NCBI GenBank assembly: GCA_003551645.1
Contig: PUND01000018.1
Span: 1 to 61,200, forward strand
Reading direction: 5' to 3'
DNA from: Phycisphaerae bacterium
Lineage (GTDB): Bacteria > Planctomycetota > Phycisphaerae > SM23-33
Length of the DNA: 61,200 nucleotides
Both the position numbers and the translations under genes were made by a program. Positions 53,812 to 61,200 of the stretch are shown here, one piece after another. The notes under the pieces were generated by a model. The model saw only the letters and a list, made by a program, of their open reading frames with translations, ran no database searches and was not told the origin of the DNA. The stretch's first letter is position 1. Each line of letters opens with the position of its first letter.

Positions 53812-54921
53812 ATGTCTGAGCGACAGGACACACTCACCGACAAGCTCGAACAGTTAGAGGCGCGCTACGACGAGGTCGCCGGGCAGATGAACGACCCCGA
53901 AACCGCCTCGGACGGGCGGCGCATAGTCGCACTTTCCAGGGAGCACGCAAGGTTGGGCAGGATCGTCCAGCCCTACCGCCGTTACAAAGACCTGACCCGC
54001 CAACTGCAAGAGGCCCGGGCACTGGCCGAAGACCCCGACGGCGACCAGGAAATGCGCGAGCTTGCCCAGGCGGAGGTTGAGGAGCTTGCCCCGAGCGCTG
54101 AGCAGTGCCTTGAGGAGGTCAAGGGGCTGCTGGTGATGTCCGACGATGAGCGGATAGACTCGCTGATCATCGAGATTCGCGCCGGCACCGGCGGCCAGGA
54201 GGCGTCGCTGTTCTGCGCGGACCTGCTGGGCATGTATCGCCGCTACGCCGAGAGCAAGGGCTGGACGTTTGAGCTTCTCTCGGGCAGCGCGACCGAGATG
54301 GGGGGCTACCGTGAGGTCGTCGGCAACATCCGCGGCGAGGGCGTCTGGAGCCGCCTGGGATACGAAGGCGGCGGACATCGCGTGCAGCGGGTGCCGGAGA
54401 CCGAGGCCCAGGGGCGGATACACACCTCCGCGGCCACCGTGGCCGTTCTGCCGGAGCCGGATGAGGTGGAAGTGGACATCGACTGGGACAACGACGTCGA
54501 AGAGCACGTCAGCCAGGCGGGCGGTCCGGGCGGCCAGAACGTCAACAAGGTGGCCTCAGCCGTCAAGCTCGAGCACCTTCCCACCGGCATAACCGTCTCG
54601 ATGCGTGATGAGAAGTCGCAGCACAAGAACCGCGCCAAGGCCAGGCGGATACTGTCGGCCCGCGTAGTGGAGCATCTCCACAGCCAACAGCAGGCCGCCG
54701 AGGACGCCGCCCGGAAGGCGATGATCGGCTCCGGCGACCGCTCGCAGCGGGTGCGGACATACAACTTCCCGCAGAACCGCTGCACCGACCACCGGCTCAA
54801 GGGCGAAGGGCAGGAAGGCGCCAACTTCAACCTCGAAAGGGTCATCGCCGGCGACTTGGATCCTGTTATCGAGGCGCTGATTGCCCGCGACAAGGCCGAG
54901 CGGCTCGCGCAGTTCGCCTGA
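53812..54921 (+). CDS. prfA: Peptide chain release factor 1
   Basis: Ends translation at UAA/UAG. 369 aa. N-terminal coiled coil, then IEIRAGTGGQEASLF, RVPETEAQGRIHTSAATV, the peptidyl-hydrolysis loop GGPGGQNVNK, and RTYNFPQNRCTDHR. The upstream open frame from 53776 is part of the terminator, so ATG 53812 is taken. The methylase gene prmC, often next to prfA, is absent. Confidence 0.95.
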   Translation: MSERQDTLTDKLEQLEARYDEVAGQMNDPETASDGRRIVALSREHARLGRIVQPYRRYKDLTRQLQEARALAEDPDGDQEMRELAQAEVEELAPSAEQCLEEVKGLLVMSDDERIDSLIIEIRAGTGGQEASLFCADLLGMYRRYAESKGWTFELLSGSATEMGGYREVVGNIRGEGVWSRLGYEGGGHRVQRVPETEAQGRIHTSAATVAVLPEPDEVEVDIDWDNDVEEHVSQAGGPGGQNVNKVASAVKLEHLPTGITVSMRDEKSQHKNRAKARRILSARVVEHLHSQQQAAEDAARKAMIGSGDRSQRVRTYNFPQNRCTDHRLKGEGQEGANFNLERVIAGDLDPVIEALIARDKAERLAQFA

Positions 54922-54956
54922 TACCCCTCACGACAGTTGAATGCTCCTAGGGGTAT
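54921..54956 (+). terminator. Hairpin after prfA (possible terminator)
   Basis: ATACCCCT (54921-54928) and AGGGGTAT (54949-54956) form an 8-bp stem with a 20-nt loop, directly at the prfA stop codon. No T-run follows, so it may protect the mRNA end instead. Confidence 0.35.
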
Positions 54957-55013
54957 TACCTCGGCCGCCGCGAAAACACACAAACAGACCGGGCCGTCGC
55001 GCTAAGGGGGTAG

Positions 55014-55048
55014 TTGGCGGTTCGCGGCTCGCAAGTCGCGACTCGACA
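55014..55048 (-). repeat. Degenerate heptad array, no gene inside
   Basis: Five 7-nt units on the + strand: TTGGCGG, TTCGCGG, CTCGCAA, GTCGCGA, CTCGACA. Lies 5 nt past the stop codon of the - strand gene at 55054. Same register as the other heptad arrays. Confidence 0.6.
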
Positions 55049-55053
55049 GAGTC

Positions 55054-55245
55054 CTATTCGAGGATTTCGAGCAGCCGTTCCGTGAGGACGATGTGCTTGC
55101 GCTTCTGCCGACGGACCTGGTCTATCCGCTCGCGCTCTTTGGCGTCGGATACATAGCCCGCCAGTTGGGCGTACACCTGCTCGGCCTCCCGCTGATCGGC
55201 CAGCAGGCCTTCGATCTGCTCGCGTAGCATTGCCTGTTCAAGCAC
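55054..55245 (-). CDS. Small coiled-coil protein, unknown
   Basis: 63 aa, highly helical (REQIEGLLADQREAEQVYAQL...RRQKRKHIVLTERLLEILE). GTG 55245 overlaps the stop of the upstream gene and has AAGGA 8 nt before it, which supports translation. No family recognised. Probably in one unit with the 55238-55477 gene. Confidence 0.55.
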   Translation of the reverse strand: MLEQAMLREQIEGLLADQREAEQVYAQLAGYVSDAKERERIDQVRRQKRKHIVLTERLLEILE

Positions 55246-55477
55246 GGCCGCCGTCCTTCACATACTTGCCGGCGATTTGTGCCGCCTGGTCGCGGTGCAG
55301 GTTGGTTTCGTTCCGCAGTGCCGAGATAATCGCGTACACCTCGGCCCGCTGTTCGGGGTCGAAACACTCTGCGTGCGCGATCTCATCGGCCGCGGCGTCC
55401 AGGGCGGCGGCAAGCCGATCCTCGATGGCCGCCAAGTCCGACAAATTTCTATTTCCCGAAGTGTTCAAATCGGTCAC
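55238..55477 (-). CDS. Small helical protein, unknown
   Basis: 79 aa from a GTG preceded by AAGG. Predicted all-helical: DLAAIEDRLAAALDAAADEI and PEQRAEVYAIISALRNETN. No family recognised. Overlaps the next gene by 8 nt, indicating a small two-gene unit. Confidence 0.55.
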   Translation of the reverse strand: MTDLNTSGNRNLSDLAAIEDRLAAALDAAADEIAHAECFDPEQRAEVYAIISALRNETNLHRDQAAQIAGKYVKDGGRA

Positions 55478-55626
55478 AACCTTGCCTCAATGCCGACGGC
55501 GCAAAAAAGGACATGTCCCTTATTCTCATTATCCCGCGCGGCGGCCTCCGATGCAAGAGCGTTACCGACAAAATCCGGCGAAAACGCATCCGACGCCGAA
55601 GCGGGAAACCGGCCCGGCATACCCCC

Positions 55627-55661
55627 AAAAAAGGCAGGCCCGCCGGCTTTGACGGGCCTGC
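55627..55661 (-). terminator. Terminator of the tRNA-Leu gene
   Basis: On the - strand GCAGGCCCG (55661-55653) pairs with CGGGCCTGC (55642-55634), followed after one C by TTTTTT (55632-55627). It lies 33 nt past the tRNA 3' end. Confidence 0.85.
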
Positions 55662-55693
55662 TTTGGGCAGAAGCTGTCCGCTGCGCGGGTAAA

Positions 55694-55780
55694 TGCCCGG
55701 GACTGGATTCGAACCAGCACGGGGTATAATGCCCCATCAGGCCCTCAACCTGACGCGTCTGCCAATTCCGCCACCCGGGC
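55694..55780 (-). tRNA. tRNA-Leu(GAG)
   Basis: 87 nt cloverleaf: acceptor GCCCGGG with CCCGGGC, a D arm, anticodon stem TCAGG/CCTGA with loop TTGAGGG giving anticodon GAG, a long class II variable arm (GGGGCATTATACCCC) and a T arm CTGGTTCGAATCCAG. Discriminator base A. The 3' CCA is not encoded. It reads the CUC/CUU leucine codons. Confidence 0.95.
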
Positions 55781-55800
55781 GAGCATTCCCGCCCAGAAGC

Positions 55801-55829
55801 ACGATACGCCACCGGCTTTGACCTGTCAA
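55801..55829 (-). promoter_or_regulatory. tRNA-Leu promoter (TTGACA-17-TATCGT)
   Basis: On the - strand, perfect -35 TTGACA at 55829-55824, a 17-bp spacer and TATCGT at 55806-55801. The tRNA begins 21 nt further on. With the terminator at 55627, the tRNA is a complete independent unit. Confidence 0.75.
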
Positions 55830-55923
55830 GCACCACGGGTGCTTCATGTGGTCCCCTAGACTTGGCAATTTACCGGACGGGCATTCACGGCCGGGGCGGC
55901 CGTGCCGCACACCGCTCGGACGT

Positions 55924-56946
55924 TCAGAACTCACGCAGCAGTTCCAGCAGTTTGCGGTCCAGTTGGTGGCCGCGGAACGGCTCGTAGTCCGCATCGTCGC
56001 GGCCGGAGTCCAGCACGCCGAACGGACCGCGGAGGTTCCACAAGGCCCAGCCGATGCCGTGCGAGGTGAGTATCTCCAGCACGTCGCGGAACCACCGCAG
56101 GAACACATCGTGCGGCGTGCGGTTGTAGCAGCCGCCCTCGCCGCAGTGGGCGCCGACGCCGGAGTCGATCAACTCCCCCCACGGCCGATAAAAATCCTCC
56201 AGCGTGGAGCGGTCCCAGGTTTTCCCGTAGTAGCCGACAGCGCCCGGCCAGGTCGGTTCCGGCCAGCGGCCGCCGTCAACCCAGCGGGCCTTATAGTGGC
56301 TGACTCCGAGTGGATGGTAGCCCCGGCAGCTCTGGGCAGCGCCGGTGTCGGCCAGTTCCGGGCAGGCCAGTCGCCCGGCGGCCAGCCCGTCGATGATGAT
56401 AAGCCGGTCGGGATCGATTCCGTGGATGCGCTCGATGGCGGTTCGCATGACCCGCTCGTGGTCGTCGCGGCTCATGCGGGGGTCGTCCGGCTCGGGCGGT
56501 TCGTTGATAAGGTTGAAGCTTATTCCCCGCGGGTCTCGTCCCTGGTATCGCTCGGCCATCAGCTCCCAGTGCCGGCAGAATAATTCCAGGGCGTCATCGT
56601 CGGTCCACAGGTTGCCCGGCTCGCCGACGCGTTTGTTGATGCAGTAGCCCGGGGCATGGTGGAAATTCACACTCACGTGCAGATCGCGCGAGCGGCCGAG
56701 GTCAACGGCCCGGTCAAGCTCGACAAGTGCCGACTCCTCCAGGTCTGATTTCGGATCTTCTGGGTCTTTCAGCCAGAGCCGATAGCACAGCGGCAGGCGG
56801 ACGAAATCAAAACCCCACTCGGCGATGAGGTCGAAGTCGGATTCGGCGAAACCATCGCACCTGCGACGGCTGAACATGCCGAGCAGGTTGAAGCCCCGCC
56901 AGCGGGGAAGGTCATTTGGGCGTCGCGTGTTTGTGTTGTCGCTCAA
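55924..56946 (-). CDS. Glycoside hydrolase family 5-like protein
   Basis: 340 aa TIM barrel. WRGFNLLGMF start of the barrel, GFDFVRLPLCYRLW, acid/base Glu in ISFNLINEPPEP and nucleophile Glu in VGAHCGEGGCYN, the GH5 pair. No signal peptide is seen, so it would work inside the cell. TTG 56946 has AAGGA at 7 nt, which favours it; the open frame extends upstream to 56997 with an ATG at 56988. Substrate (beta-glucan, mannan or other) unknown. Confidence 0.82.
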   Translation of the reverse strand: MSDNTNTRRPNDLPRWRGFNLLGMFSRRRCDGFAESDFDLIAEWGFDFVRLPLCYRLWLKDPEDPKSDLEESALVELDRAVDLGRSRDLHVSVNFHHAPGYCINKRVGEPGNLWTDDDALELFCRHWELMAERYQGRDPRGISFNLINEPPEPDDPRMSRDDHERVMRTAIERIHGIDPDRLIIIDGLAAGRLACPELADTGAAQSCRGYHPLGVSHYKARWVDGGRWPEPTWPGAVGYYGKTWDRSTLEDFYRPWGELIDSGVGAHCGEGGCYNRTPHDVFLRWFRDVLEILTSHGIGWALWNLRGPFGVLDSGRDDADYEPFRGHQLDRKLLELLREF

Positions 56947-57094
56947 GGGGGAATCCTTCCGGAAACCTCGAGATACGGAACTCGGCATCCGAAGCAAAAC
57001 CTAAGCCCCAAATTCATAAGATGTTGCGCCTCCGGCGCCGATCTGAAGACACACGCGGTTCCTGACATTGAACGTTTGGGCTTCGCTATTGTCG

Positions 57095-57115
57095 GGTGCT
57101 TGGTGCTTCGTGATT
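57095..57115 (-). repeat. Short heptad array, no gene inside
   Basis: Three 7-nt units on the + strand: GGTGCTT, GGTGCTT, CGTGATT, with weak continuation. Lies 34 nt past the - strand stop at 57150. Similar in kind to the arrays at 42903, 43715, 48271 and 55014. Confidence 0.5.
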
Positions 57116-57149
57116 ATCTGTTTTTCGTGCTTTTACCCGCGGCTGCGCT

Positions 57150-58286
57150 TCAGTCTATTTCCGACAGCGCCATGCCCAGGATGCCCTTGGCCAGTTCGTT
57201 AAGCGCGTCAAAGTCACCCTTGAAATGAATGGTCCTGTGTGAGTGGGTTATCGCCTCCCCGCCTTCCAGTTCGGCCGCGGGCGATGATGTTTCGATCTCG
57301 TAGAACGGTCCCATCGGCTCCTCGCCCGGCGCCGGAGGCCCGTCGTTGTAGCTGTTGATGACGTCCCCGGCGTAGGGGTCGTCCTGTATCTTCCAGAGAC
57401 TGTTGACATAAGGCAGATCCGAGGCGTTATCGGGCAGGTTGAACTGCACCACTGTCAACACGCCTGCGTCGGGGTCGTAGCTTCCGAGTACGTCTTTGGC
57501 GCGTCGGGGGGCGATGCCTATTTTGCTGCGGAACTCTCCGTCGCAGGTGAACAGCACGTGGCCGTCGGTGGTGCGGCAACGGTCGGGTGGAAGCTCGCCG
57601 AAATAGTCGGTCGTCACCCCGTCGGACGGCTCGGCCGGGGAACCGGCCAGGGGCACGATGACTTTTCCGCGCGGCAGGGGTCTGAACTGCCCGACTATCC
57701 AGATGCTCAAAAGGCCGGTCTCGCGCTTCCACGGGCTGTCACCGGCGTTGATGAGCGTGTTGACCGACTCGAACGCAACGGTCGAGACGTCTTTCGGGGT
57801 CCGCGCCAGCAGATGCGAGATGCGGTCATCGTCGAGCACGTGGATCGTTCTGTGAACGTCGCAGGCGAAGGTCGTACCGCCGTAGTTCGCTACCTCAAAC
57901 CGCCTGGCCATTTCAACATGATCCGGCTTGGCCGAGACGACCTCGAAGGCGCCGGAGTTGAACCCCGGCGGCGTGCGCCAGTGGTCCAGGTCGAACGGCT
58001 CGCCGTCGCGGAACCACAGCCCGAACTGTCCCGCCTCCGGTCCGAGCCAGAAGCGGTCCTCGCCGCCGTAGTTGTTGAAATGCTCGTCTTCGGCGCCGGA
58101 GGCGATAAACCGTTCGTTGATCCAGCCGAAGCTGTCGCCGTCGTCGCCGGCGAGCGTGGAGGTCATCACCCGGCCCTGGAAGGCGGGCGCCACGGCCGCG
58201 GCGGCTCCCGACGGTCCGGTAAGCTCGACCACCTCCGCGTGTTGTTTGAGAAATGCCACATCGTCGGCATAGGTCCTGCCGGGCAT
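57150..58286 (-). CDS. DUF6786-like family protein
   Basis: 378 aa. Segments such as RVMTSTLAGDDGDSFGWIN, NNYGGEDRFWLGPEAGQF and WKRETGLLSIWIVGQF resemble the DUF6786 family of galactose-mutarotase-like beta-sandwich proteins common in planctomycetes and Bacteroidetes. Function unknown, likely carbohydrate related. ATG 58286 follows AAGGAAACCGAC; upstream in-frame start 58340 lacks a ribosome binding site. No signal peptide. Confidence 0.65.
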   Translation of the reverse strand: MPGRTYADDVAFLKQHAEVVELTGPSGAAAAVAPAFQGRVMTSTLAGDDGDSFGWINERFIASGAEDEHFNNYGGEDRFWLGPEAGQFGLWFRDGEPFDLDHWRTPPGFNSGAFEVVSAKPDHVEMARRFEVANYGGTTFACDVHRTIHVLDDDRISHLLARTPKDVSTVAFESVNTLINAGDSPWKRETGLLSIWIVGQFRPLPRGKVIVPLAGSPAEPSDGVTTDYFGELPPDRCRTTDGHVLFTCDGEFRSKIGIAPRRAKDVLGSYDPDAGVLTVVQFNLPDNASDLPYVNSLWKIQDDPYAGDVINSYNDGPPAPGEEPMGPFYEIETSSPAAELEGGEAITHSHRTIHFKGDFDALNELAKGILGMALSEID

Positions 58287-58464
58287 GTCGGTTTCCTTTC
58301 GTTCGAGGCCGGGATAAGGGCTTTCCCGTGCGGCAAGCATTTATCACAAATGAGGCCACCGGACAACCCTTTGGCGGCCGGCGTCGTAAGACAGATAATG
58401 GCGGTGTGAATTTTGAAGTCCCGCTGGCCGATTAGTAGGATGGCGGCCGGGTTGCCCGCGCGGG

Positions 58465-58493
58465 TTGAATGGCGGACGCCCGGTAAATAGAAT
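58465..58493 (+). promoter_or_regulatory. clpC promoter (TTGAAT-17-TAGAAT)
   Basis: TTGAAT at 58465-58470, a 17-bp spacer and TAGAAT at 58488-58493. Transcription would begin near 58500, at the foot of the hairpin described next. No CIRCE or CtsR-type operator was recognised. Confidence 0.6.
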
Positions 58494-58500
58494 GTACTGA

Positions 58501-58528
58501 GGCGTAAGAGCCGATCGTGGCTTACGCC
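58501..58528 (+). other. Hairpin at the clpC transcript 5' end
   Basis: GGCGTAAG-AG-CC pairs with GGCTTACGCC around GATCGT: ten base pairs with a two-base bulge. It begins at the predicted +1, so it may shield the 5' end of the mRNA or be a protein site. Confidence 0.5.
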
Positions 58529-58605
58529 GCAACAGGATATACACCGCCGGCCGCACAGGCCTGCCAAACGCTCCGGAAGCGGGCAAATACTTACAGGAAA
58601 CCGCG

Positions 58606-61134
58606 ATGTTCGAAAGATTTACAGAACGCGCACGCAAGGTGATGGCCCTGGCCAACCAGGAGGCCCAGCGGTTCAATCACGAGTATATCGGTACCGAACA
58701 CATCCTCCTTGGTCTGGTCAAGGAGGGTTCCGGCGTCGGCGCGAACGTGCTGAAGAACCTCGGCGTGGACCTGCACAAGGTCCGGCTGGAGGTCGAGAAG
58801 CTCGTCAAGGCCGGCCCGGACATGGTCACCATGGGCAAGCTCCCGCAGACCCCGCGGGCCAAAAAGGTGATCGAATACGCCATAGAGGAGGCGCGCAACC
58901 TCAACCATAACTATGTCGGTACGGAGCACCTGCTGCTGGGGCTTCTGCGCGAGCAGGACGGCGTGGCCGCCCAGGTGCTTATCAACCTCGGGCTTAAGCT
59001 CGAGGAGGTCCGCGAAGAGGTGCTCAATCTGCTCGGCGCCGGCGTCGAGCCGGAAGAGGCGACCGCGGGCATGGGCGGCGACCCTTCGCAGCGCCGAGGC
59101 AAGAGCAAGACTCCGGCGCTGGACAACTTCGGCCGGGACCTGACCGAGCTTGCCCGCGAGGGACAGCTTGACCCGGTAATCGGCAGGATGAACGAGATAG
59201 AGCGGGTCACGCAGGTCCTCTGCCGCCGGACCAAGAACAACCCCGTGCTGCTCGGCGAGGCGGGTGTCGGTAAGACCGCGATTGTCGAGGGCCTGGCCCA
59301 GAAGATCGTGGACAACGACGTGCCTGAACTGCTGCACGACAGGCGCATCGTGGCGCTGGACCTGGCAATGATGGTCGCCGGCACCAAGTATCGCGGCCAG
59401 TTTGAGGAGCGGATAAAGGCGGTGATGAATGAGGTCCGCCGAGCCCGCAACGTGATACTGTTCATCGACGAGATGCACACGCTGGTCGGCGCCGGCGGCG
59501 CCGAGGGCGCCATCGACGCGGCCAACGTGCTCAAGCCATCGCTTTCACGCGGCGAGCTGCAGTGCATCGGTGCGACCACGATGGACGAGTACCGCAAGCA
59601 CATAGAGAAGGACGGCGCGCTTGAGCGCCGTTTCCAGACCATCATCGTCAACCCGCCGACCGACGAGCAGACGCTGGAGATCCTTCGTGGGCTGCGCGAC
59701 CGCTACGAGGCCCACCACCGCGTGCATATTGACGAGCTTGCCCTGAGGCGCGCGGTAGAGCTTTCCAGCAGGTACATCACCGGTCGAGTCCAGCCGGACA
59801 AGGCCATCGACGTTATTGACGAGTCGGGCGCGCGGGTGCGGCTGAAGACCATGACCAAGCCGCCGGACCTGGCGTCGCTGGAAGCCGAGATGCAGAAGCT
59901 TCAGGCCGAGAAGGACGAGGCCGTCAAGAACGCCGACTACGAGCGGGCCGCCGATGTGCGCGACCAGATCGAGCAGCTTCGCAGACAGAAGGAAGAAAAG
60001 CAGAGCGAATGGCAGAAGCAGGCCCGCGAGGTTGACGGTGCGGTTGACGAGGAGGTCGTCGCCGAGGTGGTCAGCAAGATGACCGGCGTGCCTCTGACCC
60101 GGCTGGAGAAGGAAGAGGCCCAGCGCCTGCTGGAGCTGGAGAAGGAGCTTCACAAGCGTGTGGTCAGCCAGGACGAGGCGATCAAGGCCGTTTCAAAGAG
60201 CATCCGGCGCGCCCGTAGCGGCCTGAAGGACCCTCGCAGACCGATGGGCAGCTTCATCTTCGCCGGGCCCAGCGGTGTCGGCAAGACGCTGCTGAGCAAG
60301 GCGCTGGCCGAGTTCATGTTCGGCGACGAAGAGGCGCTGATGCAGATCGACATGTCGGAGTACATGGAGAAGCACAACGTCTCGCGTCTGGTCGGCGCTC
60401 CTCCGGGATACGTCGGGTATGAGGAAGGCGGCCAGCTTACCGAGAGCATCCGACGCCGCCCCTACGCGGTGTTGCTGCTGGATGAGATCGAGAAGGCGCA
60501 CCCGGACGTGTTCAACATGCTCCTTCAGATAATGGAGGAGGGGCACCTGACCGATTCGTTCGGCCGGCGGGTGGATTTCCGCAACGCGGTCATCATCATG
60601 ACCACGAATATCGGCGCCGACATGATCAAGAGCGGTGGCGGGTTCGGTTTCGGCCGGCGCGACGAGGAAGCCAGCTACGAGAAGATGAAGGAGATGCTCA
60701 CCAAGGAGGTCGAGCGTCACTTCCGGCCGGAGTTCCTGAACCGGCTCGATGATGTGATCGTCTTCCAGACGTTGAACCGAGAAGACCTCAAGACCATCAT
60801 CGACTTCGAGCTGCGGAAGGTCCGCGAACGCCTCGCCACCGAGCACGATCTGGAGCTGGAGTTGACCGACGGCGCCAAGGAGTTCCTCATCGAGAAGGGC
60901 TACAACCCGGACTTCGGTGCCCGACCGCTGCGACGGGCCATCGAGCATCACGTGGAAGACCCGATCAGTGAGGAAATCCTCCGCGGCGGATACGCCGACA
61001 AGGCCAAGGTCGTTGTATCGGTCAAGGAAGAGGACGAAGATAAGCACCTGTACTTCGAGGGCGTCGGTAAGAAATCAGACGAGGACGAGACCGACGACTC
61101 CAAAAAGGTCAAGCAGCTTCACGAGACCACCTGA
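58606..61134 (+). CDS. clpC: ATP-dependent Clp protease ATP-binding subunit ClpC
   Basis: 842 aa AAA+ unfoldase that feeds ClpP. N-domain with two Clp repeats ([19 protein letters not shown]...[12 protein letters not shown] and [13 protein letters not shown]), AAA1 with [15 protein letters not shown], a UVR-like coiled-coil middle ([18 protein letters not shown]), AAA2 with [17 protein letters not shown], and a C-terminal D2 lid. AGGA precedes ATG 58606. Stress control is likely, but no known operator is seen. No mcsA/mcsB/ctsR neighbours. Confidence 0.97.
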   Translation: MFERFTERARKVMALANQEAQRFNHEYIGTEHILLGLVKEGSGVGANVLKNLGVDLHKVRLEVEKLVKAGPDMVTMGKLPQTPRAKKVIEYAIEEARNLNHNYVGTEHLLLGLLREQDGVAAQVLINLGLKLEEVREEVLNLLGAGVEPEEATAGMGGDPSQRRGKSKTPALDNFGRDLTELAREGQLDPVIGRMNEIERVTQVLCRRTKNNPVLLGEAGVGKTAIVEGLAQKIVDNDVPELLHDRRIVALDLAMMVAGTKYRGQFEERIKAVMNEVRRARNVILFIDEMHTLVGAGGAEGAIDAANVLKPSLSRGELQCIGATTMDEYRKHIEKDGALERRFQTIIVNPPTDEQTLEILRGLRDRYEAHHRVHIDELALRRAVELSSRYITGRVQPDKAIDVIDESGARVRLKTMTKPPDLASLEAEMQKLQAEKDEAVKNADYERAADVRDQIEQLRRQKEEKQSEWQKQAREVDGAVDEEVVAEVVSKMTGVPLTRLEKEEAQRLLELEKELHKRVVSQDEAIKAVSKSIRRARSGLKDPRRPMGSFIFAGPSGVGKTLLSKALAEFMFGDEEALMQIDMSEYMEKHNVSRLVGAPPGYVGYEEGGQLTESIRRRPYAVLLLDEIEKAHPDVFNMLLQIMEEGHLTDSFGRRVDFRNAVIIMTTNIGADMIKSGGGFGFGRRDEEASYEKMKEMLTKEVERHFRPEFLNRLDDVIVFQTLNREDLKTIIDFELRKVRERLATEHDLELELTDGAKEFLIEKGYNPDFGARPLRRAIEHHVEDPISEEILRGGYADKAKVVVSVKEEDEDKHLYFEGVGKKSDEDETDDSKKVKQLHETT

Positions 61135-61149
61135 GCAGTCCGCGGCAGC

Positions 61150-61192
61150 GCGTGGGCAAGTCGGATGCCGAGCGACAGCGGCTTGCCCACGC
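61150..61192 (+). terminator. Hairpin after clpC
   Basis: GCGTGGGCAAG (61150-61160) and CTTGCCCACGC (61182-61192), a perfect 11-bp stem with a 21-nt loop, 15 nt past the clpC stop. The window ends before a T-run could be judged. Confidence 0.6.
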
Positions 61193-61200
61193 GGTCTGTC

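Noticed and set aside
58465..58605. CIRCE or CtsR operator before clpC
   Set aside because: The inverted repeat at 58501-58528 does not match TTAGCACTC-N9-GAGTGCTAA or the CtsR heptads.

Overview
The window is about 61 kb of GC-rich, gene-dense bacterial chromosome. It most likely comes from a planctomycete, probably the Phycisphaerae side of Planctomycetota. This is inferred from three things. There are two prepilin-type proteins ([17 protein letters not shown] type). A large MoxR/DUF58/BatA/VWA/DUF4175-like/squalene-cyclase-repeat cluster is present. Cys-type sulfatase, ThuA, GH5 and class II ribonucleotide reductase genes also occur. No phage, IS transposase, rRNA operon or CRISPR array was seen. 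One tRNA is present, tRNA-Leu(GAG).

Layout. 0.5-3.8 kb: nrdJ behind two NrdR-like boxes. 4.2-9.7 kb: a membrane protein, leuD, a DUF167 protein and a PfkB-family sugar kinase on the + strand, then trpA and trpB on the - strand with a small repeat-bounded cassette wedged between them. 9.8-17 kb: malic enzyme, a DUF3800 protein, ThuA, fumC (-), a HEAT-like membrane protein and comF. 17-21 kb: phoH, a PgpH-type 7TM-HD protein and ybeY as one - strand operon. 21-22 kb: a prepilin-type protein with a long leader. 22.6-31 kb: alaS, then the fatty-acid operon rpmF-plsX-fabH-fabD-fabG-acpP-fabF. 31-46.6 kb: a - strand operon of moxR, a TIM-barrel isomerase, DUF58, a four-helix-bundle cassette, BatA-like, VWA, DUF4175-like and two tandem cyclase-repeat proteins; many genes overlap by 4-8 nt, so translation is probably coupled. 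46.7-61 kb: sulfatase, nucleoside phosphorylase, DUF721/DciA, prepilin, lipoprotein hydrolase, a charge-extreme protein pair, rpmE, prfA, tRNA-Leu, GH5, a DUF6786-like protein and clpC.

Most interesting signal. Two operons (trpB-trpA and DUF58-batA) are each interrupted by a small cassette. Each cassette carries one small gene in the operon's own orientation: a frameshifted GxxExxY-family gene, and a four-helix-bundle (23S rRNA IVS-type) gene. Each is bounded by inverted arrays of very short tandem repeats (octads NNCAGAGG; heptads NAGCCAN). In both, one array touches the stop codon of the upstream gene and the other ends about 10 nt before the downstream start codon. Three more heptad-register arrays without a gene lie just 3' of other - strand stop codons (48271, 55014, 57095). 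This looks like a family of elements that target the gaps between genes in operons.

Other points: a recurrent promoter type (TTGGCN, 16-18 nt, TATAATCC) that sometimes predicts leaderless mRNAs; a tandem gene duplication that carried along a decayed piece of the neighbouring gene; and several RNA-structure candidates (4196-4281, 12086-12211, 58501-58528). All calls come from reading the sequence; no database search was run.
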